From Mycobacterium sp. DL440 (GTDB lineage: Bacteria > Actinomycetota > Actinomycetes > Mycobacteriales > Mycobacteriaceae): DNA of 64,000 bases. Below the pieces are notes generated by a model that saw nothing but the letters and a program-made list of their open reading frames with translations, did not search any database and was not told the origin of the DNA. Of the stretch, positions 1 to 9,868 are shown piece after piece (position 1 is the stretch's first letter; each line of letters begins with the position of its first letter). Location: contig NZ_CP050191.1 in NCBI RefSeq assembly GCF_011745145.1, positions 3,985,327 to 4,049,326 of the forward strand, given 5' to 3'. The position numbers and the translations under genes were made by a program.

Positions 1-2
1 GC

Positions 3-755
3 GGTGGCGACATCTGCGTGCAGGCGTGCGCCAACGATCCGCAGGTCGCGGTGCACGCGATCCGCAACCTGGCCCGCGTCGGGTTCGGCACGGTCGCGGT
101 GCGGTACTCACAGCTGGGGTTCGGCCGTACCTCGTCGACCACCCGGGGCCAGGCCACCCCGCGAAACCTGTTCGGGTTCAAGGACGGAACCAACAACCTC
201 AAGTCCGATCAGACCGACCTGCTCGACAAGAACGTCTGGGTGGCCGAGGGCGACGGACCTGCCTGGTTCACCGGCGGCACCTACCTGATCACCCGACGGA
301 TCCGGATGCGCATCGAGAACTGGGATCGCACGACGCTTCTGGAGCAGGAGCGGGTGATCGGCCGGCAGAAGGGCAGCGGCGCCCCCAATGGACTGCAGCA
401 GGAGTTCGACGAACTCGATTTCGAGATCACCGACGGCAGGGGCGATCCGAAGATCGACAAGGACGCGCATGTGCGTCTGGCCTCGGCCGAGCACTTGGGC
501 GGTATCGAAATCCTGCGTCGCGGTTACAACTTCACGGATGGCTCGGATGGATTCGGGCACCTGGACGCGGGGTTGTTCTTCATCGCGTTCGTGCGCAGCC
601 CCGAGAAGCAGTTCATCCCGATGCAGCGCGAGCTGGCCCGCAAGGATGCGCTCAACGAGTACATCACCCACACCGGTACCGCCATCTTCGCCTGCCCGCC
701 CGGGCTGAGCGAGGGTGACAATTCCGGGTACTGGGGTTCGACGCTGTTCGTGTGA
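3..755 (+). CDS. Dyp-type heme peroxidase (EfeB-like), 5' truncated by window
   Basis: The reading frame is open from the first bases and ends at a TGA at 753-755, giving the C-terminal 250 residues of a dye-decolorising peroxidase. Visible family signatures are the GGDICVQACANDPQVA segment at the left edge, the distal heme-pocket GFKDGTNN motif near residue 59 of the fragment, and the EILRRGYNF-(x)n-GLFFIAF block that places the proximal heme region. EfeB-type enzymes are usually Tat-exported heme peroxidases or deferrochelatases that work with the EfeUO iron uptake proteins. The N-terminus, any Tat signal and the upstream neighbours lie outside the window, so the iron-uptake role is inferred from family only. 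It ends 9 bp from the convergent hydrolase gene. Confidence 0.9.
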   Translation, partial: GGDICVQACANDPQVAVHAIRNLARVGFGTVAVRYSQLGFGRTSSTTRGQATPRNLFGFKDGTNNLKSDQTDLLDKNVWVAEGDGPAWFTGGTYLITRRIRMRIENWDRTTLLEQERVIGRQKGSGAPNGLQQEFDELDFEITDGRGDPKIDKDAHVRLASAEHLGGIEILRRGYNFTDGSDGFGHLDAGLFFIAFVRSPEKQFIPMQRELARKDALNEYITHTGTAIFACPPGLSEGDNSGYWGSTLFV

Positions 756-763
756 GCGTGGGC

Positions 764-1579
764 TCAACCGTTGGGGCCGAGCAGGATCTGACTGAGCCGG
801 GTGGTGGTCGCGACGCCGTCGTCGTAGCCGCCCTGCCCGTTGAGCCCGTTCATGATCGCCAGCGTGTAGCGCTGGTTGGGTCCAGCGAAGCCGACCGAGT
901 TGACGACCCAGCCGCCCTGCTCCTGCGACCACCCGTTCTTGTTGCCGGGGCTCATCGACGGCCCCGCACCCCACACACCCCACTGTTGCTCCCCGCCGAC
1001 CCGTTGCATCTCGGCCACCACCGCGGCCGCATCGGGCGGATTCAGTTGGGTCAGCGTGTAGTTCATCAACCGGTCGAGATCATTGGTGGTCGATTTCTGA
1101 AAACCCCAGTACGGGAACATGTCACCGAATCCCGGTTGCGGCCGCAGGTCGGTCATGCCGTAGCGGGGGAAACCGGCGTTGAATGCCTTGTGGTCGGCCC
1201 CGCCGTACCGGGTCCACAACGAGTCGGCCGCGTCGTTGTCTGAGTTCCGCAGCATGTTCACCATGAGCTGCCGGTCATTGCCCGACATCCGCAATGCACC
1301 GGCGCGTTCCCGAGTCAGCAGGTCGACCACCATGGCCAGCTTGATGGTGGAGGCGGTCCAGATCATCTGGTTCGCGCCGGGGTTGGCGAAGCGCGTGCCC
1401 GCGACGCGATCGCGCAGCACATAGCCGACGGTGCCGGGCCGCGATGCCAGGTAGGAATCCGCCGCCGCGATCCGCGAGCGCAGGTCACATCCCGTGGCTG
1501 CACAGTCCGCAATGGCCTGCGGTGCAACCGTTGCCAGACTGAGCGCCAGGACGACGGCAGCGATCCGCAGTACCCGCAT
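764..1579 (-). CDS. Secreted class A beta-lactamase-like serine hydrolase
   Basis: 271 residues. A signal peptide (residues 1-24, MRVLRIAAVVLALSLATVAP then a small-residue cleavage region) is followed by a penicillin-recognising fold: the SxxK nucleophile motif is STIK, the SDN motif is present in RNSDNDAAD, and KNG stands where KTG is expected. I do not see the ExxLN omega-loop glutamate of true class A beta-lactamases, so it may bind or cleave peptidoglycan stems or another substrate rather than hydrolyse beta-lactams efficiently. I chose the ATG at 1579 because it starts directly at the signal peptide; an in-frame ATG at 1621 would add 14 residues and cannot be excluded. The enzyme should act in the periplasm or cell wall. 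Confidence 0.8.
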   Translation of the reverse strand: MRVLRIAAVVLALSLATVAPQAIADCAATGCDLRSRIAAADSYLASRPGTVGYVLRDRVAGTRFANPGANQMIWTASTIKLAMVVDLLTRERAGALRMSGNDRQLMVNMLRNSDNDAADSLWTRYGGADHKAFNAGFPRYGMTDLRPQPGFGDMFPYWGFQKSTTNDLDRLMNYTLTQLNPPDAAAVVAEMQRVGGEQQWGVWGAGPSMSPGNKNGWSQEQGGWVVNSVGFAGPNQRYTLAIMNGLNGQGGYDDGVATTTRLSQILLGPNG

Positions 1580-1743
1580 CGCCACACCGTAGGTCTCGCC
1601 GGTCCGACCCGGCGCTTGCACAGCCGGGCCACTCCGAGCTGAGACCCTGCTGTTGTCAGTTCGTGACGGGCGCAGACATGCCGCCTGGCGCCGCAGGTGT
1701 CACAGCAGCGCCTGGCTCGGACAGGTTGTCGTGCTGCCCGCCT

Positions 1744-1765
1744 GGTAGCGACAAAGTCGCTGACC
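1744..1765 (-). terminator. Stem-loop after mazG
   Basis: AGCGAC (1747-1752) and GTCGCT (1756-1761) pair around an AAA loop, and GGT/ACC extend the stem past one bulged G. It begins 18 nt downstream of the mazG stop on the minus strand. There is no U-tract, as is common for mycobacterial terminators, so this is a moderate call. Confidence 0.4.
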
Positions 1766-1782
1766 GGTGGGCAACCCGAGGG

Positions 1783-2904
1783 TCAGTCCGACTTGGCTGG
1801 CTCGTCCTGGTCGTCGGTGTCCGGGTCGTCGGTGTCCGTGGACTCCGTGTCGTCGGCTATGTCCGCACCGGCGGAGTCAGAGTCTTCGTCCGTGGATTCG
1901 ACAGCGTCCCCGGCGTCGTCCTCAAGCTCGCCGTCTGCATCGGCCTCGGGCTCGGACTCGTCGATCGCGCCCGGCCAGTACTCCCGCCACTCGTCCTCTG
2001 TGATCGACCCCAGCGGCGTCACGTCGAGTTCCTCGGGAACGTCCTCGCCCCGGCGGCCGGCGGCAACATCGGCTTCGGCTGCCCGCACAGTGTCCATGAA
2101 CTCCAAAACCGCGCTGCGCAAGTCATTCTCGGCATCGGCATCTGCCGAGACCACCACTGAAGTCAGGGCCGTGGGCACCAGGTCGGCCGGCAACCCGGCC
2201 TGGGCCACCCGGGCCAGCACCTTCTGTGCCAGCGCCAAAGCCGGCTGCCCCGTGGGCACGTCATCCATCGACGAGCCGCGGGCTTTCACCTTCTGCTCCT
2301 GAGCCTTGCGCTGCTCCCACTGGGCCAGCTGCTCGTCCAGTGAAATCGATTCTCCGGCAAGCACTGCCGGTACGCGGTTGCCGAGCTTGCGCACCAGCGA
2401 ATCGGCGACATCGTCGATGTTGAACGGGTGAACGGGCGCATCCTCGGCGATACGGGCATGAAAAAGCACCTGCAGCAGCACATCACCGAGCTCTTCGCGC
2501 AGTTCGTCGGCATTGCCGCCGCGCACCGCGTCGAACACCTCGTAGGTCTCCTCCAACAGGTAGCGGCGCAGTGAATCGTGGGTCTGCTCGCTCTCCCACG
2601 GCCCGTCGGTGCGCAGCTTGTCCATCATCGCCACGGCATCTACGAGCCGCTCCCCCGCCTGGGCCCGCGGCGCCGCGATCAAACGGTCCCCGGCCGCCAA
2701 ACGGGCCTTGACCGCCGGATGCTCCGGGTCCGAGGACAGCAAAACGGGAGCATCCTCACCGTCATATGCGGGCCGCGCGGCAGGCAGCGACCACGGCACC
2801 TTCACCGGCATCTCCTCGGTGTACTGGACATCACCGGTGAGCAGATCGATTGCTTCGACGGGGATCAGGGACGGGTGGCGGGGGTCGACCAATACGACGG
2901 TCAT
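1783..2904 (-). CDS. mazG: MazG nucleoside triphosphate pyrophosphohydrolase with acidic tail
   Basis: 373 residues. All-alpha NTP-PPase that hydrolyses NTPs and dNTPs, including oxidised ones, to NMP plus PPi. The metal-binding EExxE/ExxD helices are visible as LEETYEVFDAV (about residue 115) and ELREELGDVLLQVLFHARIAE (about 130). The start at 2904 (MTVVLVDPRHPSL) is set by a GAGGGGG ribosome-binding site 7-8 nt upstream; an upstream in-frame start at 3030 has no support. The last 65 or so residues, after EWREYWPGAID, form an Asp/Glu/Ser/Thr-rich tail without hydrophobic residues, making the protein about 50 residues longer than the 325-residue M. tuberculosis enzyme as I recall it. It keeps the conserved neighbour mfd, separated by one extra gene. 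Confidence 0.95.
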   Translation of the reverse strand: MTVVLVDPRHPSLIPVEAIDLLTGDVQYTEEMPVKVPWSLPAARPAYDGEDAPVLLSSDPEHPAVKARLAAGDRLIAAPRAQAGERLVDAVAMMDKLRTDGPWESEQTHDSLRRYLLEETYEVFDAVRGGNADELREELGDVLLQVLFHARIAEDAPVHPFNIDDVADSLVRKLGNRVPAVLAGESISLDEQLAQWEQRKAQEQKVKARGSSMDDVPTGQPALALAQKVLARVAQAGLPADLVPTALTSVVVSADADAENDLRSAVLEFMDTVRAAEADVAAGRRGEDVPEELDVTPLGSITEDEWREYWPGAIDESEPEADADGELEDDAGDAVESTDEDSDSAGADIADDTESTDTDDPDTDDQDEPAKSD

Positions 2905-3034
2905 CGGCGACACCCCCTCACGGATTTCGATGAGACCCCTAGTCTCGGTTATACCAACACGTTGCCGGACCTCGACACGCCTGGTGAACACGGCCAACGC
3001 TGCAACTCGCCGGCAGGGGTCCGTCCCCACACGG

Positions 3035-3068
3035 GATGGCCGCCCTGCCCGAAGGCAAGGCGGCCATC
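3035..3068 (-). terminator. Strong stem-loop after the repeat-containing secreted protein gene
   Basis: GATGGCCGCC (3035-3044) pairs perfectly with GGCGGCCATC (3059-3068); after one C/A mismatch TGCC and GGCA continue the stem around a CGAA tetraloop. It sits 18 nt past the stop of the gene at 3086-3604 on the same strand and before mazG, so it probably insulates mazG. Confidence 0.65.
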
Positions 3069-3085
3069 ATGTCACAAACCGTGGT

Positions 3086-3604
3086 TTACGACTCCGGCGG
3101 GAACTGGCCCTCCGGGATCACCCAGTGCCCCGGGCTCTCGTCGAAAAACGGGTTGGCGACGCCATTCACCGTTGGCAGCGTCTTGAGCTGGCCGGGTGGG
3201 ATTCCGAAGAACGGATTCCCAACACCGTTGATGGTCGGCGAATTGATCAGCTGACCGGGCGCAATGTTTCCATTCGTCTGCCGGAAGAAATTGTCTACCT
3301 CAGGAAATCTGACGGTAGGCACGTTCACGTCAGGAACGTTCACACTCGGCACGTTCACATCCGGAACATTCACAGCGGGCACGTTCACATCCGGAACATT
3401 CACGCTCGGAACGTTCACATCAGGAACGTTGACACCCGGCACGCTCACATTCGGCGTACCCGTGTTGGGTACCGCCGGACCGGGAACCGGAGGCGGCGGG
3501 GGCACCGTCGGAACGGCCTGCGCGAGGCCTGTACCCAGGCCTAACGCGCCCAACCCCAGTGCACCGGCCATCGTTGTGGTTACTGCGAACTTCTTGAAGT
3601 TCAT
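3086..3604 (-). CDS. Secreted Pro/Val-rich protein with NVPDV/NVPSV repeats
   Basis: 172 residues, function unknown. A clear signal peptide (MNFKKFAVTTTMAGALGLGA, cleavage near AQA) is followed by a Pro-rich linker, then nine five-residue repeats of the form VNVPx (NVPDVNVPSVNVPDVNVPAV in part) encoded by 15-bp tandem DNA units, then a C-terminal region with two diverged NGVxNPFFxxxPG units. The start at 3604 has an AAGGAG ribosome-binding site 7 nt upstream. No catalytic motif or membrane anchor is visible. The regular hydrophobic/Pro spacing suggests an extended, wall-spanning or adhesive structure, which is only an inference. The repeat count could vary between strains. Confidence 0.8.
   Translation of the reverse strand: MNFKKFAVTTTMAGALGLGALGLGTGLAQAVPTVPPPPPVPGPAVPNTGTPNVSVPGVNVPDVNVPSVNVPDVNVPAVNVPDVNVPSVNVPDVNVPTVRFPEVDNFFRQTNGNIAPGQLINSPTINGVGNPFFGIPPGQLKTLPTVNGVANPFFDESPGHWVIPEGQFPPES
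3318..3452. repeat. Nine-copy 15-bp tandem repeat inside a coding region
   Basis: Units of the type GGMACRTTCACRYYM repeat every 15 bp nine times without interruption. Alternate units are more alike, giving an underlying 30-bp period. It encodes the VNVPD/VNVPS pentapeptides of the secreted protein on the minus strand and stays in frame for any unit gain or loss. Confidence 0.9.
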
Positions 3605-3854
3605 GGTCACTCCTTCGCCTTGCGTCACCACGACGAGTCGCCATAGACGGCAGTCGCGTGATGTTCGGTTTGGGAAATTGCATGACCGCCCTATGGCCGA
3701 CGATCTTGCCGCCTCATCTACTGACGACTACGCAATACCTTGACCCCCCGCATGTATGTCGGGCCTGCGCACCGAGGCGTTAACAGCGAATCGGCGATTC
3801 AGCCGGTGCGGACGTCCAAAAGGTGTTGCCACCAGCCGATTAGACCGAGAAAAA

Positions 3855-6800
3855 TTACAGGTTCGCGGTGATGTCGACGCTGCCCTCGGTCTGTCCGTTG
3901 AGCACGAGCACCAGACCGGCCACCATTCGGACAATGTCGAGGTCACGGATCCGCGGTGAGCCGATCCCATCGCTCTCACGTGGTATCGGCACCTGAACCA
4001 CCGAGGTGGTGGCCCGGTAGTGCGCGCCGGGGTACAGCCGCTTGAGCCGCAGCTGCGCGGAATCGGGCAGCACCAGTGGTGACAACTTGATCGTCGATGC
4101 CGACACCGCGCCGATCTCGGTGATGCCATACTTCCGGCACAGCAACCGGAGCCGTGCCACCGCGACCAGACGCTGCGCCTCGACCGGCAGCGGGCCATAC
4201 CTGTCGTTGAGTTCGTCGACGACGGCCTTCACCGCGTCCTCATCGGCGGCCGCGGCCAGCCGCCGATAGCCCTCCAGCCGCAACCGGTCGCTGCCGATGT
4301 ACTCCGGCGGCAGGTGCGCATCGACTGGGAGGTCGACGCGCACTTCCTTCGCTTCCTGCGGTGTGGCAACGGTTTTCCCGTCAGCCGCAGCCCGGTAGGC
4401 CTCCACCGCTTCGCCGACCAAGCGCACATAGAGGTCGAAACCCACCCCGGCCACGTGGCCGGACTGCTCGGCGCCCAGTACGTTGCCCGCGCCGCGGATC
4501 TCCAGGTCCTTCATGGCCACGGCCATGCCCGCGCCCAGCTCATTGTTCTGCGCGATGGTGGCCAAACGGTCGTAGGCGGTCTCGGTGAGCGGTGAATTGG
4601 GCGGATAGAGCATGTAGGCGTATCCGCGTTCGCGGCTGCGGCCCACCCGGCCACGCAGCTGATGGAGCTGTGACAACCCGAAGGTGTCGGCGCGTTCGAC
4701 GATCAGCGTGTTGGCGTTGGAGATGTCCAGGCCGGTCTCGACGATCGTGGTGCACACCAGGATGTCGTACTCACGATTCCAGAAGCCCTCGACGGTCTTC
4801 TCCAGCGTTTCCTCGTTCATCTGACCGTGGGCGACGACGACCCTGGCTTCGGGCACCATTTGACGAATCCGCGCCGCGGCCTGGTCGATGGTGCGGACCC
4901 GGTTGTGGATGTAGAACGCCTGCCCGTCCCGCAGCAGCTCACGGCGCAACGCCGCGGCCACCTGCTTGTCGTCATGTGGGCCGACGTACGTCAGCACCGG
5001 ATAGCGCTCCTCGGGCGGGGTGAGAATCGTCGACATCTCGCGGATTCCGGCCAGGCTCATCTCCAGGGTGCGCGGAATCGGGGTGGCGCTCATGGTGAGC
5101 ACGTCGACGTGGGTGCGCATCGACTTGATGTGTTCCTTGTGTTCGACGCCGAACCGCTGTTCCTCATCAACAATGATGAGTCCCAGGTCTTTCCAGGTCA
5201 CGCCGGTCTGCAACAGCCGGTGCGTCCCGATCACCACGTCGACCGATCCGTCGGCCATCCCCTCTATCGTGGCCCGAGACTCGGCGGGATCGGTGAACCG
5301 CGACAACCCCTTGACCGTCACCGGGAAACCCGCCATCCGATTGGTGAAGGTCTGCAGATGCTGATCGGCCAGCAGCGTCGTCGGCACCAGCACCGCCACC
5401 TGCTTGCCGTCCTGCACCGCTTTGAACGCGGCCCGCACCGCGATCTCGGTCTTGCCGTAACCCACATCGCCGCAGATCACCCGGTCCATCGGAACCGGCT
5501 TCTCCATATCGGATTTGACCTCGGTGATCGCGGTCATCTGGTCGATCGTCTCGGTGAAGCCGAACGCATCCTCCATCTCGTTCTGCCATGGAGTGTCGGG
5601 ACCGAACGCGTGGCCGGGCGCCGACTGCCGCTTGGCGTACAGCGCCACCAGCTCACTGGCGATCTCTCGAACAGCCTTGCGCGCCTTGGTTTTCGTGTTG
5701 GCCCAGTCACTGCCGCCGAGCTTCGACAGCGATGGCGCCTCGCCGCCGACGTACCGCGACAGCTGATCCAGCGAATCCATCGGCACGTACAGCCGGTCCG
5801 ATCCGCCGCCCCGTTTCGACGACGCGTACTCCAGCACCAGGTATTCGCGGCGGGCGCCACCCACCACCCGCTCGGTCATCTCGACGAACTTGCCGATGCC
5901 GTGCTGATCGTGGACCACCAGATCCCCGGCGGCCAGAGCCAGTGGATCGACGACGTTGCGGCGTTTGGCCGCAAGCCTTTTGCCTTCCGAGGCGGTTACC
6001 CGGTTGCCGGTCAGATCCGTTTCGGTGATGATCACGAGGTTGGCCCCGGGCAGGATCACGCCATCGTGCAGCGGGCCTTTGAGCACTCCGACCACACCGG
6101 CCTTGGGTGCCGCCCCGGGCTCCAACATCGCTGCGGGCGTATCGGATTCGCCGAGCTGCTCCACCACGCGGTGGGCGGTACCGGCGCCCGGGGTGACCAC
6201 CGCGGCATACCCGCCGGTGGCCACGTGAGCCCGCAGCATCGCGAAGATCTCCTCGAGACTCTGCTGACTGCGGGCCGACGGAGACTGCCGCAGATCGAGC
6301 TCGGTGGCCTTGCCGTCGGGCAGCTGGCTCAGCGTCCACCACGGGTGACCGCCGGCGACCGCATCCTCACGTGCCTGCTCGAACGGGACGAATCCGGATG
6401 CGCCCAGCGCCTCGATGTCGATGGGGGCATCCCCGCCGACCGCGGCCGTCGACCACGAGGCCTCCAGGAACTCCCGCCCGGTCTTGATCAGATCGCCGGC
6501 CCGGGTCCGCACCTTCTCGGGGTCGCACAGCAGCACCGGGGCGCCCTCGGGCAGGTGGTGCGTCAGCGTCGTGGGCTGCACCGGATGCAACAGCGGCAGC
6601 AGCGCCTCCATCCCGTCGACGGGAATGCCCTCGGCGAGCTTGGCCAGCATCTCTGGCACGCTGCCGGTCACGGCGTTCTCGCGAACGGGGTGCTCGGCGG
6701 CGAGCGCTGCGGCGCGCTCACGCACCTCATCGGTCATCAACAGTTCGCGGCACGGCACGGCAACCACGTTCTGTACGGGGATCTCGGGGATCGAACGCTG

Positions 6801-7475
6801 GTCGGCGATCGAGAACATCCGCATCTCGGAGATCTCGTCACCCCAGAACTCGACGCGGACCGGATGCTCGGCGGTGGGCGGGAAGATGTCCAGGATGCCA
6901 CCGCGCACGGCGAACTCTCCGCGTTTGCCGACCATGTCGACGCGGGTGTAGGCCAGGTCGACGAGCCGGGCGACCACGGCTTCGAACTCAGCCTCGGCAC
7001 CCAAGCTGAGGGTGACCGGCTCGGTGCCCACCACATCCGGGGCCATCGGCTGCAGCAGCGAACGCGTGGTGGTGACCACCACCCGCAGCGGCGGGCCCAG
7101 CAACGCGTCGTCGGGATGAGCCAGCCGGCGCAACAGCATCAGCCGGGCAGCGACCGTCTCCACGCCCGGAGACAAGCGCTCGTGCGGCAGCGTCTCCCAG
7201 GACGGGAACAGCGCGACGGCATCGCCGACCACGCCGCGCAGCTCAGCGGTCAGATCGTCGGCCTCGCGTCCGGTGGCGGCGACCACCAGCAACGGCCCCT
7301 GCTGGGCCAGCCCGGCAGCCACCAGCACGCGGGCACTGGTGGGCCCGACAAGCGCCAGATCGGCGGGCCGGTCGGCGGCGCGGCGAAGGACGTCCCGCAA
7401 GGACGGATCGGTTAATGCCAGCTCGACGAGACCCGCGATCGGGGTCTGGACATGGTTGTGCCCCGGTGCGGTCAT
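3855..7475 (-). CDS. mfd: Transcription-repair coupling factor Mfd
   Basis: 1206 residues, normal for mycobacterial Mfd. It displaces RNA polymerase stalled at lesions and recruits UvrAB. The N-terminal UvrB-homology region (residues 1-330), the RNA polymerase-interacting region (QHGIGKF at about 535 onward), and the RecG-like translocase follow in order; Walker A is GDVGYGKTE near residue 668, motif II is DEEQ near 766, and [13 protein letters not shown] and the GRVGRS motif VI follow. The C-terminal UvrA-masking domain is complete. The start [20 protein letters not shown] at 7475 matches the mycobacterial N-terminus; an ATG 12 nt upstream (7487) is possible. It is divergent from the small exported protein gene at 7544 with only 68 bp between them. 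Confidence 0.97.
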   Translation of the reverse strand: MTAPGHNHVQTPIAGLVELALTDPSLRDVLRRAADRPADLALVGPTSARVLVAAGLAQQGPLLVVAATGREADDLTAELRGVVGDAVALFPSWETLPHERLSPGVETVAARLMLLRRLAHPDDALLGPPLRVVVTTTRSLLQPMAPDVVGTEPVTLSLGAEAEFEAVVARLVDLAYTRVDMVGKRGEFAVRGGILDIFPPTAEHPVRVEFWGDEISEMRMFSIADQRSIPEIPVQNVVAVPCRELLMTDEVRERAAALAAEHPVRENAVTGSVPEMLAKLAEGIPVDGMEALLPLLHPVQPTTLTHHLPEGAPVLLCDPEKVRTRAGDLIKTGREFLEASWSTAAVGGDAPIDIEALGASGFVPFEQAREDAVAGGHPWWTLSQLPDGKATELDLRQSPSARSQQSLEEIFAMLRAHVATGGYAAVVTPGAGTAHRVVEQLGESDTPAAMLEPGAAPKAGVVGVLKGPLHDGVILPGANLVIITETDLTGNRVTASEGKRLAAKRRNVVDPLALAAGDLVVHDQHGIGKFVEMTERVVGGARREYLVLEYASSKRGGGSDRLYVPMDSLDQLSRYVGGEAPSLSKLGGSDWANTKTKARKAVREIASELVALYAKRQSAPGHAFGPDTPWQNEMEDAFGFTETIDQMTAITEVKSDMEKPVPMDRVICGDVGYGKTEIAVRAAFKAVQDGKQVAVLVPTTLLADQHLQTFTNRMAGFPVTVKGLSRFTDPAESRATIEGMADGSVDVVIGTHRLLQTGVTWKDLGLIIVDEEQRFGVEHKEHIKSMRTHVDVLTMSATPIPRTLEMSLAGIREMSTILTPPEERYPVLTYVGPHDDKQVAAALRRELLRDGQAFYIHNRVRTIDQAAARIRQMVPEARVVVAHGQMNEETLEKTVEGFWNREYDILVCTTIVETGLDISNANTLIVERADTFGLSQLHQLRGRVGRSRERGYAYMLYPPNSPLTETAYDRLATIAQNNELGAGMAVAMKDLEIRGAGNVLGAEQSGHVAGVGFDLYVRLVGEAVEAYRAAADGKTVATPQEAKEVRVDLPVDAHLPPEYIGSDRLRLEGYRRLAAAADEDAVKAVVDELNDRYGPLPVEAQRLVAVARLRLLCRKYGITEIGAVSASTIKLSPLVLPDSAQLRLKRLYPGAHYRATTSVVQVPIPRESDGIGSPRIRDLDIVRMVAGLVLVLNGQTEGSVDITANL

Positions 7476-7543
7476 GATGAAGGCCATTCTACGGGGCCGG
7501 GAATTCGGCTCCGCCCCGATCTCCGCCGGGCGATCATGGACCG

Positions 7544-8113
7544 ATGAAGCGTTGGACGGCGGCGCTCGCGGTGGTGCTGACGGTGGCGCTCGCGATGATC
7601 TGGCTGACCGGCCGGCACTCGTCGGACTCCGCACACGAGGCAGTACCGACGCACCTCGGACCGGACGGCATACCCGACTTCGCCGCCTACCCGGCCGTCG
7701 ATCCGGCGCAGTACGTCCTGCGCGAGGGCCAGGGATTTCCAGTTCAGGGATTTCGTACCCCCGACGGCTTCGCCTGCATGACCACCCAGCACCGCGCGAT
7801 GTACGCCCTGGACTGTCGTGGGCCGTTCGTCGGGGCGCCCAACGATGCCAACCTGGCGCACCTGTTCAGTTACGGCACCACCAACGGGGCGATCCCGATG
7901 AGTTTCTCCCGTACCGGAGAGCCCCTGAGTCCGGTCGACGGCCTCACCGAGGACGAAGCCCCGATGCTCCCGGCCGGCCAACGCTTCGACGCGGGCAACG
8001 CCACGTGCATCCACACCGACGACATCCTGCTGGCCTGCCGGATGGCCGATCCCGTCAAAGGCAACGGGTTCATCGCCACCGCGACCGAGACGAAGTCCTT
8101 CGGGAGGACCTGA
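7544..8113 (+). CDS. Exported hypothetical protein
   Basis: 189 residues, not recognised beyond being a mycobacterial exported protein. An uncleaved signal anchor or signal peptide ([20 protein letters not shown]) is followed by a soluble domain with four cysteines, in [20 protein letters not shown] and LACRM, that could form two disulfides outside the cell. Short conserved-looking blocks such as [13 protein letters not shown] and SYGTTNGA suggest a compact beta-rich fold. It is divergent from mfd and 80 bp upstream of lysA on the same strand; a functional link to either is not evident. Confidence 0.75.
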   Translation: MKRWTAALAVVLTVALAMIWLTGRHSSDSAHEAVPTHLGPDGIPDFAAYPAVDPAQYVLREGQGFPVQGFRTPDGFACMTTQHRAMYALDCRGPFVGAPNDANLAHLFSYGTTNGAIPMSFSRTGEPLSPVDGLTEDEAPMLPAGQRFDAGNATCIHTDDILLACRMADPVKGNGFIATATETKSFGRT

Positions 8114-8194
8114 GCCCGTCAAGATTGAGGCCGCCGGCATCAAGGGATCGTCAAGCCCGGTGACAGCCGCCCCGCCGCGGTCCACGTTGAAGTC

Positions 8195-9535
8195 ATGACC
8201 CTGCTGGACATCCTGCCTTCATTACGCGACACCACCCGACCGCGGCTCGACCCGAACATCTGGCCGCTGACCACCGGCGTCGACGAGCAGGGCCGGATCA
8301 CCGTCGGCCGGGTGGCACTGACCGACATCGCCGACGAGTACCGCACCCCGGCCTATGTGCTGGACGAGACCGATTTCCGGACCCGCGCCCGGCGCTACCG
8401 GGCCGCCCTCGGCCAAACCGAGGTGGTCTACGCCGGCAAGTCGCTGTTGACCACGGCGGTCGCACACTGGGCTGCCAAGGAAGGCCTGGGGGTCGATGTG
8501 TGTTCGGCGGCCGAGCTCGCGACGGCCCTGGCCGGCGGCGTCGACCCGAAGCGCATCGTGCTGCACGGCAACGCGAAGTCGTGCGACGAGCTGCGCGATG
8601 CGATCGACGTCGGGGTGGGCCGGATCGTGATCGACTGCCCGATGGAGATCACCTACCTGGCCGGGCTGGTACGTCGACCCCAGCAGGTACTGATCCGGGT
8701 CGCGCCCGACATCGACATCCATGGGCATCGAGCGATCACCACGGGCGTGACCGATCAGAAGTTCGGCTTCGCGCTGGCCGACCGACGGGCCGCCCGCGCC
8801 GCGGCCCGCGTTCTGGCCACCCCCAACCTCGATCTGGTTGGGCTGCACTGCCATATCGGTTCGCAGATCACCGATCCTGCGCCCTACGGCGAGGCCGTAC
8901 ACCGGTTGATCGGCGCGATGGCCGACATCCGTGCCGAGCACGACGTACTGCTGACCGAGCTCAACATCGGTGGCGGCCATGGGGTTCCGTATGTCCGTGG
9001 GGACGCGGCGCTCGATACCGGCGCATTCGCCGCCATCGTCGACGATGCACTGACCACCGCGTGCGCGGCCGAACGGTTCCCACGGCCGCGTCTGGTCGTC
9101 GAACCCGGCCGGGCCATCAGCGCCCGGGCCGGGCTGACGCTGTACCGGGTGCACGGGGTGAAGTCCCAGCCGGGCGGACGCACCTTCGTCGCGGTGGACG
9201 GCGGCATGAGCGACAACCCCCGCGTCGCGCTTTACGGCGCTGAATACACTGTGGCCCTGGCAAATCGGCATCCGCTGGGGCCGACGATGGTGGCCACCGT
9301 GGTGGGCCGGCACTGCGAGGCCGGTGACGAGATCGTGCACGACGTCGAACTACCCGCCGACATCCACGCCGGCGACCTGCTGGCCGTCGCCTGCACCGGG
9401 GCCTACCAACACAGCATGGCCTCGACCTACAACATGGTGGGCCGCCCACCCGTGGTGGCGGTGCGAGACGGCGCGTCGCGGGTGCTGGTGCGTCGGGAGA
9501 CGACGGCGGACCTGCTATCGCGGGATCTGGGATGA
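8195..9535 (+). CDS. Diaminopimelate decarboxylase paralogue (PLP, fold III)
   Basis: 446 residues. LysA-type enzyme converting meso-diaminopimelate to L-lysine, or a related decarboxylase. The PLP lysine lies in VVYAGKSLLT (about residue 80), followed by HCHIGSQI, the PLP phosphate-binding NIGGGHGVPY, EPGRAISARAG, and the active-site loop GRHCEAGDEIV that supplies the dimer-partner cysteine; the closing tyrosine is in GAYQHSMASTYN. In mycobacteria the housekeeping lysA sits with argS, thrA and thrB; none of those is here, so this is likely a second copy whose substrate could differ. The upstream region holds no obvious riboswitch. Confidence 0.85.
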   Translation: MTLLDILPSLRDTTRPRLDPNIWPLTTGVDEQGRITVGRVALTDIADEYRTPAYVLDETDFRTRARRYRAALGQTEVVYAGKSLLTTAVAHWAAKEGLGVDVCSAAELATALAGGVDPKRIVLHGNAKSCDELRDAIDVGVGRIVIDCPMEITYLAGLVRRPQQVLIRVAPDIDIHGHRAITTGVTDQKFGFALADRRAARAAARVLATPNLDLVGLHCHIGSQITDPAPYGEAVHRLIGAMADIRAEHDVLLTELNIGGGHGVPYVRGDAALDTGAFAAIVDDALTTACAAERFPRPRLVVEPGRAISARAGLTLYRVHGVKSQPGGRTFVAVDGGMSDNPRVALYGAEYTVALANRHPLGPTMVATVVGRHCEAGDEIVHDVELPADIHAGDLLAVACTGAYQHSMASTYNMVGRPPVVAVRDGASRVLVRRETTADLLSRDLG

Positions 9536-9544
9536 GCGCGGCCG

Positions 9545-9868
9545 TCAGCCATCCCGCTCGACAAGATCCTTGATCCTGGCAAGCCGGCGTTCCCAACCCG
9601 CCGCGATGCCGTCGAGCCGCCGTGCCACCTCACTGAGCCGAGCGCCCACCGCCTCGTACCTGATCTCTCTCCCGACCCGGGTGGCCACCACCAGGCCGAC
9701 ATCGGTGAGCACTTTCAGGTGTTTGGCGATGGCCTGGCGGCTGATCGGGAGTTCGTCGGCCAGTGACGACGCGGACGCGGGCCGACGGCCGAGGGCAATC
9801 AGAACCTGCCACCGGCTGTCGTCGGCCAGTGCGGCGAAAACCTGTACCGGCGAGGCATTTTCATGCAT
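9545..9868 (-). CDS. ArsR-family winged-helix repressor
   Basis: 107 residues. The winged helix is complete: FAALADDSRWQVLIALGRRP, then the recognition region SLADELPISRQAIAKHLKVL, then the wing VATRVGREIRYEAV. No cysteine or histidine cluster for metal sensing is present, which fits the ArsR subgroup encoded beside SRPBCC proteins. The start at 9868 overlaps the stop of the upstream SRPBCC gene by 8 nt, so the two are translationally coupled. The two palindromes ahead of the operon (10339-10390) are the likely autoregulatory operators. The gene ends 9 bp from the convergent lysA paralogue. Confidence 0.88.
   Translation of the reverse strand: MHENASPVQVFAALADDSRWQVLIALGRRPASASSLADELPISRQAIAKHLKVLTDVGLVVATRVGREIRYEAVGARLSEVARRLDGIAAGWERRLARIKDLVERDG

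Noticed and set aside
764..1579. True class A beta-lactamase (blaC-like)
   Set aside because: SxxK and SDN are present but the omega-loop ExxLN glutamate is not visible and KTG is KNG, so only a family-level call is justified.
3318..3452. Regular repeats that might suggest a CRISPR array
   Set aside because: Units are contiguous 15-mers without spacers and encode an in-frame protein repeat; no cas genes nearby.
4827..7415. 862-codon open frame antisense to mfd
   Set aside because: Typical GC-rich shadow frame; sense frame has all Mfd motifs and the antisense product shows only His/Arg/Gly-rich low-complexity sequence.
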